Origin: CAWKEY01 sp963848675
Lineage (GTDB): Bacteria > Pseudomonadota > Gammaproteobacteria > Methylococcales > Methylomonadaceae
Length of the DNA: 43,625 nt
Assembly: GCA_963848675.1 (NCBI GenBank)
Contig: CAWKEY010000019.1
Span: 1 to 43,625, forward strand
Direction of reading: 5' to 3'
How positions within the stretch are numbered: position 1 is the first letter of the stretch; every line of letters starts with the position of its first letter. A program made the translations under genes and the position numbers. Below the pieces are notes generated by a model that worked only from the letters and a program-made list of their open reading frames with translations, was not told the origin of the DNA and ran no database searches. Below are positions 7,568 to 15,642 of this stretch, in pieces.

Positions 7568-8824
7568 ATGCACCGCGATGGGAAAGTTTGGCTTGCCAGT
7601 CTGATTTTAGTTATGCTGGGACAAATAGCCGTGGCCGCCGAATGGAAACTGACGGGCACTTTGGAGCAAGGCGTTGAGTATGACGATAACATCGCGATGA
7701 GGGTCGATGCGACACCGGCATTCGGCTATTTGTTGCGACCAAGCCTCAGCGCGAACTGGAATACCGCAGTCATGAATCTTGGTATTACTGGGAATGGGGA
7801 TATTCGTCGTTACGATGACGAGCGTTGGGACTGTGATAGCTTCTCCTTGGGGCTTAATCAGCGATATTTGCGGCAACGCAATGTTTTTTCTCTTGCGGGG
7901 GGGTATTCACAAAGCTGTTCTTATTCGCAGCAGATTGCCGACACCGGAATACTGGTGCCTAACAATCAGTCGGAAAGCTACAACTTGGCACCCGCATGGA
8001 ATTGGCAGTGGACGCCACGGGATCAATTAAGCTTGAGCCCGACCTATTCACAAACCAGTTACTCGGCTGTCGGATCGGCCAATAACATAGGAACTGGCGT
8101 GGGTTACCAAAGTAACAAAACTTACGGCGTCGATTTGTCCGAAAATCATCAATGGAGTCAACGCCTGTCTTTTAACGGCGGCCTGTCTTTTTCCCATACT
8201 GAATATACCGGTACTGGCACCTCGACATATACCGGTACTGGCGCCTCGACCCAAAACGTCTCTGGATTCCAATTGGGAGGTGAATACGCCATCACTCGGT
8301 ACTGGTCCGTCAATGCCGGCGGCGGGGGGCGCTGGGTGCAACGTCCGATGACATACAACTCGCCTGGCAGTGATGGCGACAACTCGCTACTCTTCACTCA
8401 GGTCTCCAACCTGACATTGAGCTATACCGGCCGGAGCATGGATTATTCCTTGGGATACTCACGCACTGTCAATCCGAGCGCGTTCGGTCAGGCGTCCGAA
8501 TACAACTCGGTTAATACTAAATATTCCTATCAGTTCACCAGAGATTTGTCGTTCAGTCTCGACGGTAGCTTCCTAAATAGCCAAGCCGTTGGGCAAAGCG
8601 TAAACCAGGCCGCCCAAAATCGAACCTATTACACGGCATCGACCGGTCTCGTATGGAAGTTCGTCAGGGATTGGCAATTATCCGCCAGCTACCGCTACCG
8701 AAGGCAGGAATATCCAGATGTCGAGGGAGTTCAGGCTGCTAACGCGTTCTCGGACGCGCAGGTTTCCAATGCGTTAATGCTCCACCTTAAATACAACTGG
8801 AACGGCTTGCGTGGTTCACGCTAG
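7568..8824 (+). CDS. Outer-membrane beta-barrel protein of the EPS operon
   Basis: A 418-aa protein with a signal peptide (VWLASLILVMLGQIAVAAEW) followed by about 390 residues of alternating amphipathic strands rich in Tyr, Ser, Asn and aromatic residues, as in the outer-membrane beta-barrel proteins encoded between epsE and epsF homologues in PEP-CTERM EPS loci. It probably assists secretion of the polymer across the outer membrane. An extracellular-loop segment at 8203-8250 contains a 24-bp tandem repeat (YTGTGTST, YTGTGAST). The ATG at 7568 is chosen; it lies 16 nt after the previous stop. Family call by architecture and position, not by a catalytic motif. Confidence 0.75.
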   Translation: MHRDGKVWLASLILVMLGQIAVAAEWKLTGTLEQGVEYDDNIAMRVDATPAFGYLLRPSLSANWNTAVMNLGITGNGDIRRYDDERWDCDSFSLGLNQRYLRQRNVFSLAGGYSQSCSYSQQIADTGILVPNNQSESYNLAPAWNWQWTPRDQLSLSPTYSQTSYSAVGSANNIGTGVGYQSNKTYGVDLSENHQWSQRLSFNGGLSFSHTEYTGTGTSTYTGTGASTQNVSGFQLGGEYAITRYWSVNAGGGGRWVQRPMTYNSPGSDGDNSLLFTQVSNLTLSYTGRSMDYSLGYSRTVNPSAFGQASEYNSVNTKYSYQFTRDLSFSLDGSFLNSQAVGQSVNQAAQNRTYYTASTGLVWKFVRDWQLSASYRYRRQEYPDVEGVQAANAFSDAQVSNALMLHLKYNWNGLRGSR

Positions 8825-8843
8825 GTCTACAACAAAAATACCT

Positions 8844-10592
8844 ATGGAAGAAGAAGAAAACATCAAGACTATTACCGAGTACCTCGAAGTTCTCAATAGA
8901 CGCAAAGGTCTATTGTTGATCTCGTTTTTGACTGTCGGCTTTCTGGGCTTTGTGTTGGCGATGAAGCTGCCGCCGGTTTACCGTTCGTTCGCCACCATCC
9001 TGATCGAGGATCAACAGATCCCCAGGAGCATGGTCGAAACAACCATCACCGATTTCGCAGACAAGCGCATCGAACTCATCAGGCAGCGGGTGATGACGCG
9101 CGATCGCATACTCTCCATCATCCAGAAACACAAAGTTTATCTCGACGAACGAGATAAACTGGTACCCAGTGAACTCGTCAAGCGTTTTCAGGAAGATGCT
9201 GAAATCACAATGATCTCGGCCGACGTACTAGACCCAAGTCGTGGCGTGGGCGGCAAAGCAACTATCGCCTTTACGCTAGCCTTCAACGACAGGAATCCGG
9301 TTTTAGCGCAGGCGGTTGCCAACGAATTGGTCAGCCTGTTTTTGGATGAAAATACCCGCGTACGTGCCCAGCGTGCTGCGAAAACCACCGATTTCCTAAG
9401 TGCAGAGGCCGAAAAACTTAAAGCAGAAATGAAAGGCTTCGAGACCCAGATCATGGACTTCAAGGCAAAGCATGGCAACAGCTTGCCGGAAATGCTGCAA
9501 AACAACCTATCCTCACTGGATCGGGTCACGCAGTTGTTAAGACAAACAGACAGCGATATCCGCATCGCCAAGGATCGCATCGTTTATTTAACCGACGCGC
9601 TGCGTCAGTCCGAAGATGAAGTCCCCGCCTCTCAAACGGGTAAACCCCTCAATAAGGACGAGCAGCTGCGTTTGTTGAAATCCGAATTCATCCATCTCAG
9701 CTCACTCTATATGCCTACCCATCCGGATGTTCTGCGGGTAAAACGGCAAATCCAAAACCTGGACCCAGCATTTGACGGCGAAGCCAGCGAAGACGATGCG
9801 CACAAAGAACTAACGGATGCCGAAAACGAACTCATCGCACTGAAAAAGAAGTATTCAGAAACACATCCAGACGTTCTCAAGCAAGAGAAAAGAGTTGCCA
9901 AACTAACTGAAGAACTAGCTAAGGCCGCCAATAAAGCAGCTGAATTGGTAGACGATGCTCATCAGGGCAACACCTTATATATCTCTATAGCCAATCAGCT
10001 CAGCACTACTCAGAATGAACTGGATTACTTACTCAAGATCAGGGAACAGTCACAGAAAAACATGAAGGAGCTGCAGTCTTATATCGATGAAACACCGCTG
10101 GTGGAAAAGGAATACCAGGATCTATTGAGAATGCGCCAAACCAGCCTGAATAAATACGCCGAGCTGGAGGCCAAGCACCGTGAAGCGAAACTGGCGCAGA
10201 CCCTGGAAGAGGAACAAAAAGGCGAAACTTTTACCCTCATTGAACCGCCGATAGCGCCGGAAAAACCCGAGAAACCCAACAAGAAGAAAATCATCTTACT
10301 GGGATTTGGATTGGGGTTAACTTCTGGCTTGGGACTCACCATATTGCTGGAGCTTTTGCACGAGGCTATTCGTGGCGCCAAGGCTTTGGAGCGCATCACT
10401 GGCAAACCGCCCATCGTCGTTATACCTTACATCGAAACCCCACTGGATAGGGCGCTGCGCACACGACGCTTAACATTAATCTGGATTATCTCGGTGCTCA
10501 TAATGATCGCAGCCATCTTATTGACACACTTCTTTGTCATGCCACTCGAACAAATTTGGGCGACTGCCATGATGAAGCTGGGGCGGCTATGA
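8844..10592 (+). CDS. Wzz/EpsF-like chain-length determinant protein
   Basis: A 582-aa inner-membrane polysaccharide co-polymerase that sets chain length and links to the CpsD-like ATPase. The Wzz N-terminal domain starts at about residue 5 (ITEYLEVLNRRKG) with a first membrane helix at about 20-40. A long coiled-coil periplasmic part (about 180-470) contains two copies of a THPDVL motif. A Wzz-like ETPLVEKEYQDLLR block and a PEKPEKPNKK proline-rich stretch precede a helix at about 485-505, and another helix lies at about 545-570. The ATG at 8844 leads directly into the domain; the upstream GTG at 8811 overlaps the previous gene. No cytoplasmic kinase domain is fused; that is the separate 10886 gene. 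Confidence 0.88.
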   Translation: MEEEENIKTITEYLEVLNRRKGLLLISFLTVGFLGFVLAMKLPPVYRSFATILIEDQQIPRSMVETTITDFADKRIELIRQRVMTRDRILSIIQKHKVYLDERDKLVPSELVKRFQEDAEITMISADVLDPSRGVGGKATIAFTLAFNDRNPVLAQAVANELVSLFLDENTRVRAQRAAKTTDFLSAEAEKLKAEMKGFETQIMDFKAKHGNSLPEMLQNNLSSLDRVTQLLRQTDSDIRIAKDRIVYLTDALRQSEDEVPASQTGKPLNKDEQLRLLKSEFIHLSSLYMPTHPDVLRVKRQIQNLDPAFDGEASEDDAHKELTDAENELIALKKKYSETHPDVLKQEKRVAKLTEELAKAANKAAELVDDAHQGNTLYISIANQLSTTQNELDYLLKIREQSQKNMKELQSYIDETPLVEKEYQDLLRMRQTSLNKYAELEAKHREAKLAQTLEEEQKGETFTLIEPPIAPEKPEKPNKKKIILLGFGLGLTSGLGLTILLELLHEAIRGAKALERITGKPPIVVIPYIETPLDRALRTRRLTLIWIISVLIMIAAILLTHFFVMPLEQIWATAMMKLGRL

Positions 10593-10744
10593 AATATAGA
10601 GACTTTCTGGCGCCAGGTTGTTTAGGAGCGCCGCTTGTTTATTCGTTTACAATGGGAGGCAGTGCATTCGCAATGTCGAGAAGAATTACAGTGAACCAGC
10701 AAACACTTGAACCGTTTATGAACTTAGGAACGCAAATCAAATAA
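10589..10744 (+). CDS. Possible 51-aa small protein overlapping the Wzz gene
   Basis: The ATG overlaps the Wzz stop codon as ATGA, which suggests translational coupling. The product has a hydrophobic first half (CLGAPLVYSFTMGGSAFAM) and a polar tail; it could be a short exported peptide or a remnant. No family is recognised. Weak support apart from the coupled start and lack of another gene here. Confidence 0.3.
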   Translation: MKYRDFLAPGCLGAPLVYSFTMGGSAFAMSRRITVNQQTLEPFMNLGTQIK

Positions 10745-10772
10745 CTTGCGCAACTCTGAGAAACAATTTTCT

Positions 10773-10821
10773 GTGTAGGTGCGGATTTATCCGCACGGTG
10801 CGAATAAATTCGCACCTACAC
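10773..10821. repeat. REP-like long hairpin between EPS genes
   Basis: GTGTAGGTGCG (10773-10783) and CGCACCTACAC (10811-10821) pair, and the inner parts (GATTTATCCGCA and GTGCGAATAAAT) extend the stem imperfectly. A related half (GCGGATAAATCCGC) is found at 38827-38840. Such palindromes are dispersed intergenic repeats and may stabilise mRNA or attenuate transcription within the operon. Confidence 0.65.
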
Positions 10822-10885
10822 TTGCTCAACTTATTTCGTGCGCATTACTACCACTGAATACATTAAATACTTTCGGGTTTAGACT

Positions 10886-11635
10886 TTGACTACGACTAAC
10901 CAACAGCACGCGTTTTCTTCCATACAGTACACCCGAACCCGCACGGCTTCGGTTTCGCCAGAGGTAATGCATGAGCGACGCCTGGTTATGGGTTTGAAAA
11001 ATGACCCACATGCCAATGTGTTCCGTTTGCTTCGCACCAACGTCCTGATGCAATTACGTGAAAAAAACTGGACCAGCCTTGCTGTCGTCGCGCCTACGGC
11101 CGAATGCGGTAAAACCTTCGTAACTGCCAACCTGGGCATTGCGTTGGCGATGGAAGTCAACCAGACCGTGCTGATCGTGGACGCGGATTTGCAAAATCCG
11201 CAATTGGGTTGGTATTTTGGTTTGGACGTCGAAAAAGGCTTGCTGGACTACCTGCAATCCGACGTTCCGGTTGAAGAACTGCTTGTCAACCCGGGTTTCG
11301 ATCGCTTGGTCGTGCTGCCTGGTAAGCATACGACTTCGGTATCATCAGAACTCATCTCCTTGCCCAAAATGACTTCGCTGGTAGACGAGCTAAAAACGCG
11401 CTATCAATCGCGCATCGTCCTTTTCGATCTCCCGCCTTTGCTTACCTCGGACGATGCGCTGCTATTCATGCCTCACTTCGATGCTGCACTGCTGATAATC
11501 GAGGATGGCAAAACAACCCCGGATGAAGTGCGTCAGTCGTTATCCATACTTGATCAGACCAATCTGATCGGTACGGTTTTGAATAAGGCCAAGGGCGCAG
11601 AACTTCCTCAGTATAAACACGTAGTACCTAGATAG
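10886..11635 (+). CDS. CpsD/EpsG-like tyrosine-kinase-family ATPase
   Basis: A 249-aa cytoplasmic P-loop ATPase partner of the Wzz-like protein. The Walker A region reads PTAECGKTFVTANLG, close to the PTPGCGKTF form of PEP-CTERM-locus kinases but with PG changed to AE. Walker A' is VLIVDADLQNP and Walker B is IVLFDLPPLL. The C terminus is short and carries one tyrosine (QYKHVVPR), not a Tyr cluster, so autophosphorylation by the usual tail is doubtful. The TTG start at 10886 is tentative; an ATG at 10967 would begin just before the conserved FRLLRTNVL segment. Confidence 0.85.
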   Translation: MTTTNQQHAFSSIQYTRTRTASVSPEVMHERRLVMGLKNDPHANVFRLLRTNVLMQLREKNWTSLAVVAPTAECGKTFVTANLGIALAMEVNQTVLIVDADLQNPQLGWYFGLDVEKGLLDYLQSDVPVEELLVNPGFDRLVVLPGKHTTSVSSELISLPKMTSLVDELKTRYQSRIVLFDLPPLLTSDDALLFMPHFDAALLIIEDGKTTPDEVRQSLSILDQTNLIGTVLNKAKGAELPQYKHVVPR

Positions 11636-11703
11636 AGCGAAATCGGACTAGAAAATGGAAATCCATTCCTGATAAAACAATACAACAACCTGAGTTAATT
11701 ATT

Positions 11704-12552
11704 ATGAGTGCTCCAGTAAGAGGCCAAGAACTTCAAAGTCAGTTACCACAAAGTAAAGATGTTATTGGTGGAACGGAAAGTCGTATTTCAAACACCATCA
11801 AAACCCTTTACTTGTTTGGTTTACGCTTTACCCAAGCAAGCATTCGCGAAGCGGTCGATCAAGTTACAGAGGCTGCTCGAGTCCGGCGCCGTGGTTTTGT
11901 GGTGACCCCAAACGTCAATATGCTGACTTTGCTACCTTTCGAACCCGACCTGCGCGAAATCAGTAACCGCGCACTGTTTCAATTCGTCGATGGTTGGCCT
12001 ATTGTCTGGGCCAGTAGAAGGCTGGATAAGCGAGGGCTGCCTGAGCGCGTCGCAGGTTCTGATCTTTTTCCACTGATCTGTGAGCGGGCAGCACAACAGG
12101 GGTTAAGTATCGCACTGATGGGTGCGGCAGAAGGTGTAGCCGATGAAGCAGCCCGTCGACTGATAGCAAGCTATCCAAACCTGAAAATAGCGGGTACATA
12201 TTGTCCACCGATGGAAGCACAGTTCTCCGAGCAGAGTAACGCTAAAATGGTGGCATTTTGTAATGAGACACGGCCGGACATTCTGGTGTTAGGCATGGGT
12301 ATTCCGAAACAGGAACGCTGGATAGACGCGAATATCGACAAACTGGATATCGGCGTTGCCCTATGTTTTGGCGGCGTCATCGATTTTGCCGCCGGAAAAA
12401 TCAAGAGATCGCCGCAATGGGTGGTGACTATCGGAATGGAGTGGCTTTGGCGGCTTTGCATGAGTCCGCGCCAATACTGGAAAAGAACCCTGTTTCGGTT
12501 TCCGCTGTTCTTTCCTTTGTTCCTGAAAGAACTGTTTACGAGGAGAGCATGA
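11704..12552 (+). CDS. WecG/TagA/CpsF family glycosyltransferase (GT26)
   Basis: A 282-aa membrane-associated glycosyltransferase that transfers a sugar to a lipid-linked intermediate. Family features are clear: VVTPNVNMLTLL, FVDGWPIVWASR with the conserved aspartate, RVAGSDLF, and the LVLGMGIPKQERWI block near residues 197-210, then CFGGVIDFAAGKIKRSP. The C-terminal basic-hydrophobic tail (WLWRLCMSPRQYWKR) is the membrane anchor typical of the family. Its TGA overlaps the next start (ATGA), so the two are coupled. The donor could be ManNAc-type or ManNAcA-type sugar; this cannot be read from the sequence. Confidence 0.92.
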   Translation: MSAPVRGQELQSQLPQSKDVIGGTESRISNTIKTLYLFGLRFTQASIREAVDQVTEAARVRRRGFVVTPNVNMLTLLPFEPDLREISNRALFQFVDGWPIVWASRRLDKRGLPERVAGSDLFPLICERAAQQGLSIALMGAAEGVADEAARRLIASYPNLKIAGTYCPPMEAQFSEQSNAKMVAFCNETRPDILVLGMGIPKQERWIDANIDKLDIGVALCFGGVIDFAAGKIKRSPQWVVTIGMEWLWRLCMSPRQYWKRTLFRFPLFFPLFLKELFTRRA

Positions 12553-13487
12553 TGTCTATGCCTGAACAAGTCGAAGATATCCGATATGTCTTTCAAGCCT
12601 GCGGGATCACCAAAACGGATGAACTTGACGACCATAAGCCTTGTAACTTGTGCAAGTCGTCTGATTACGATGTAACCATCGACGGGCAATACGGAAGGAT
12701 TGTAAGCTGTAAATCTTGCGGGTTGATGTACAGAAAAACCATGATTGGTCACTATCCAATTCATTTCTATGGTGGAGCTGATCACCACCATCAGCAAGTC
12801 GAGGAAAAACAGGTTTTACAACTACAAGACTATGCTAAGTCGCTGCCCATAGCTGAAGAGTATTTACTTAAGGCTGGCACGGAACGAACCCTGCTCGAAA
12901 TTGGCTCTTACTATGGCGAATTTCTGCGTTTGGCTGGAGAACGAGGGTATCGGGTTACAGGATTAGAACCAAATGCCGGTTTAGCCGAGCGCTGCAAGAT
13001 CCGTTACCCCGAAATGGCCATTCACAGTTGTTTCTTGGGTGATGCAAAGTTTCCCGATGCCAGCTTTGACGTGGTTTGTCTTTTCCATGTGATCGAACAT
13101 ATGAACTATCCATTGGAAGAATTGCAGGAAATTCGACGTATTTTGAAGCCGGGTGGAGTCGCTGTGATCGAGACACCACGCTACGACACAATTTGGTTCA
13201 AAGTGCTTAAAGAGCGCGAACGAAGTGTCATTCCGGAACATTTTTACTTTTTTACGCGAAAAAGCCTTACTCAGATGGCGGAGAAAGCCGGATTTTCGGT
13301 GGTTCGTTTAGATAATGTGGGACGCACGCTTACCATGGACAGACTGTTGGGAAATGTTTGCAAGGTGCTTGGGTCAGGTGCGATTGCCAAGCTGATTACT
13401 AATACATCAAAAGCTTTGCACTTGGATCAAATAAAGTTTCATATCAATACCGGTGACATGATGAGGCTTTATGTCACCAAACGATGA
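12549..13487 (+). CDS. SAM-dependent methyltransferase with N-terminal zinc ribbon
   Basis: A 312-aa class I methyltransferase. A zinc-ribbon-like CNLC...CKSC pair (about residues 32-55) precedes the SAM-binding motif LLEIGSYYGEFLRLAG (about 114-129), LEPNAGLAERC, and FDVVCLFHVIEHMNYP with ILKPGGVAVIETP. This layout (two CxxC, then Methyltransf_23) occurs in sugar C- or O-methyltransferases of polysaccharide loci. AGGAG at 12541-12545 serves ATG 12549 or 12552; the former overlaps the preceding stop. A longer frame upstream is inside the GT26 gene and is rejected. The methyl acceptor is unknown. Confidence 0.85.
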   Translation: MMSMPEQVEDIRYVFQACGITKTDELDDHKPCNLCKSSDYDVTIDGQYGRIVSCKSCGLMYRKTMIGHYPIHFYGGADHHHQQVEEKQVLQLQDYAKSLPIAEEYLLKAGTERTLLEIGSYYGEFLRLAGERGYRVTGLEPNAGLAERCKIRYPEMAIHSCFLGDAKFPDASFDVVCLFHVIEHMNYPLEELQEIRRILKPGGVAVIETPRYDTIWFKVLKERERSVIPEHFYFFTRKSLTQMAEKAGFSVVRLDNVGRTLTMDRLLGNVCKVLGSGAIAKLITNTSKALHLDQIKFHINTGDMMRLYVTKR

Positions 13488-13565
13488 ACACCAACTAACA
13501 AGAACTAACTGGTTCCTTCAGAAATTTCAATTTACGTACAAAATCATCAGGTAAGAAAATTCATT

Positions 13566-14663
13566 ATGGTTAAAGTTGCCGTGGTAGGCCTCGGGAAAAT
13601 GGGCCTGTCCCATCAATCCATCATCAATATGCATCCGGATGTAGAGCTTGTCGCAGTATGCGACAGCGCCCGCTTCGTGCTCGATATGCTTGAAAAGTAT
13701 TCGGGCGTTCGTGTCTACACCAATTTCACAAAAATGCTCGCGACAGAAGCCCTCGATGCGGTGATCATCGCCACGCCATCGAAACTGCATGAGCCGATGG
13801 TGCGGGAGGCCTTGGAGAATAATCTGCATGTGTTCTGCGAGAAACCCTTCTGCCTCGATACTCATGAAGGCATGCAGTTCGCCAAACTCGCAGAAGAGAA
13901 AGGCTTGGTCAACCAAGTGGGTTACCACAACCGCTTTGTCGGCGCTTTTCAGGAGGCCAAACGACTACTGGAAGCAGGTGCCATAGGCACAGTCACACAT
14001 GTCAAAGCCGAAGCTTACGGGCCGGTGGTACTCCGGCCATCCGGTTCGAGCTGGCGCAATCAGCGCAGCGAGGGGGGCGGCTGCCTTTACGATTATGCGG
14101 CCCACCCCATCAACCTGGTGAATTGGTACTTTGGCATGCCAACCTCGGTCGGTGGAACGGTACTCAACAACATATTTTCCAAGGATTCCGAGGACGAGAT
14201 ATACGCCACCTTGCGTTTTGGCAACGGCATCAGCGGGCAATTGTCGGTCAACTGGAGCGATGAATCCTATCGAAAGATGACGACGAAGATCACCATATCT
14301 GGCACCCGCGGAAAGATTTATGCCGATCGGCAAGAGTGCCAATTATTTGCCCGGCACGCCGGGAAATTACCTGTCGGCTATTTGCCAGGTTGGAATGTTC
14401 GTTACACCACCGATTTGACTTCTGAAGTCTGGTTCTACCTCAGAGGCGAAGAATATTCGGCGCAGCTTGATTACTTCGTTCAATGCATCAAGTCTAAGCA
14501 AATCGAGAATGTCAACTCTTTCGCCAGTGCCCTCCAGACCGATGAGGTCATGCAAATGCTGATCGCAGACAGCGAACGATCACCTGATGATTTGGCTAAC
14601 GCCGGCTTTCGTGCTCAAAGGTCTAATACAAACTGGTGGCGACGCTTGATCGGCGTTTCCTGA
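13566..14663 (+). CDS. Gfo/Idh/MocA family oxidoreductase 1
   Basis: A 365-aa NAD(P)-dependent sugar oxidoreductase. The Rossmann motif VVGLGKMGLSH is at residues 6-16, the catalytic-type CEKPF at 91-95, and YHNRF and YDYAAHPINL supply the usual substrate-site residues. Together with the DegT aminotransferase (19532) and the hexapeptide acyltransferase (20766) it could make a 3-keto sugar that is aminated and acylated, as WlbA/WbpB-type enzymes do. That pathway is an inference. It may instead oxidise another nucleotide sugar. Confidence 0.88.
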   Translation: MVKVAVVGLGKMGLSHQSIINMHPDVELVAVCDSARFVLDMLEKYSGVRVYTNFTKMLATEALDAVIIATPSKLHEPMVREALENNLHVFCEKPFCLDTHEGMQFAKLAEEKGLVNQVGYHNRFVGAFQEAKRLLEAGAIGTVTHVKAEAYGPVVLRPSGSSWRNQRSEGGGCLYDYAAHPINLVNWYFGMPTSVGGTVLNNIFSKDSEDEIYATLRFGNGISGQLSVNWSDESYRKMTTKITISGTRGKIYADRQECQLFARHAGKLPVGYLPGWNVRYTTDLTSEVWFYLRGEEYSAQLDYFVQCIKSKQIENVNSFASALQTDEVMQMLIADSERSPDDLANAGFRAQRSNTNWWRRLIGVS

Positions 14664-14705
14664 GAACTAACCCGCATCCTCAATTCCCAAGGTAAGCAAA
14701 GCAAG

Positions 14706-15581
14706 ATGGACAAAGTTTTATTTGGCGACAATCAGTTTTTTGGCGTAAATCATATGTCGGAAGAAAAAGCCCGAGCACAGAGTATGCGCTTCCGGGACAC
14801 CCAGGCCATGATCGAGGTATTGGACATAGCCTACGAAGCAGGGATCAAAACTTTCATGTGCACCACACACGACAAAACCAGCGAGATTTGCGACTACTTC
14901 AGGGCCAACGCCGACCGTTATCCCGATTACCAGTTTTACCCTGGCATGCCTTATGCCCACAAATATGCGAATGCCGTCACCGATCACGGTATCTTGGGCG
15001 CCATCAAACGTTTTCTGCCCGATGACGGTTTGCTCGATGCTGTGGTGCGTGGTGGCAGTGCCGTGGCCAAAAAGGAAATCGATGGCATCGCGACCCTGTT
15101 GATCGATGCGGAAATGAAAATGTTCGCTGGGTTGTCCACGCCGGTGATTTTTCTGCAGAACGTCGTCACCGATTTTCTGCTGGGACTGGGCATGAAAACT
15201 GCTTTTCGCATATTTGCCGATCATGTGAAAACGAAATATAACGCCGAGCCCGGCTTCATTACTATGAATATGCCTAAGTTATTAGATGTCTTGGAAGAGG
15301 TGGGTGTTGACAGTCCCATCATCTGCGCTAACATCAACAAGATTGGTTTCAGAATGTGTGGCGGTATTGATACCTATGAAAAGACGTTAGAAAAGCGCCA
15401 ATTTCGTCCTATCGCCATGTCGGTTCTTGCTTCAGGGGCTATCCCGCCACGCGAAGCCATCGAATACGTCTGCAAACTCCCCAAAATTCAATCTATCGTT
15501 TTCGGCGCATCCAGCCGGGGGAATATCCTGCAGACTAAGGCCTTGATTGACCAATTCATGGTCGAAAAGCAAGGGGACTAA
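14706..15581 (+). CDS. Aldo/keto-reductase-like TIM-barrel protein
   Basis: A 291-aa cytoplasmic protein. The start DKVLFGDNQFFGVNHMSEEKA and the end IQSIVFGASSRGNI resemble the first and last strands of the aldo/keto reductase barrel, the latter being the phosphate-binding region in that fold. The usual catalytic Asp-Tyr-Lys-His set is not obvious, so catalysis is uncertain. It directly follows the Gfo/Idh/MocA gene (42-nt gap) and may act on the same sugar. I do not recognise a characterised homologue. Confidence 0.6.
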   Translation: MDKVLFGDNQFFGVNHMSEEKARAQSMRFRDTQAMIEVLDIAYEAGIKTFMCTTHDKTSEICDYFRANADRYPDYQFYPGMPYAHKYANAVTDHGILGAIKRFLPDDGLLDAVVRGGSAVAKKEIDGIATLLIDAEMKMFAGLSTPVIFLQNVVTDFLLGLGMKTAFRIFADHVKTKYNAEPGFITMNMPKLLDVLEEVGVDSPIICANINKIGFRMCGGIDTYEKTLEKRQFRPIAMSVLASGAIPPREAIEYVCKLPKIQSIVFGASSRGNILQTKALIDQFMVEKQGD

Positions 15582-15642
15582 AGAGTTTCAGCAGGGTTGT
15601 GAGTTTATCCATTTGGCAAATTGTAAAGGAAGGAATACTGGC

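Noticed and set aside
8203..8250. 24-bp tandem repeat in the beta-barrel gene as a functional switch
   Set aside because: Only two units, in frame, probably an extracellular loop; copy-number change would not turn the gene off.
12363..12548. Longer N terminus for the methyltransferase
   Set aside because: It is a shadow frame within the GT26 gene; a proper ribosome site precedes 12549/12552.
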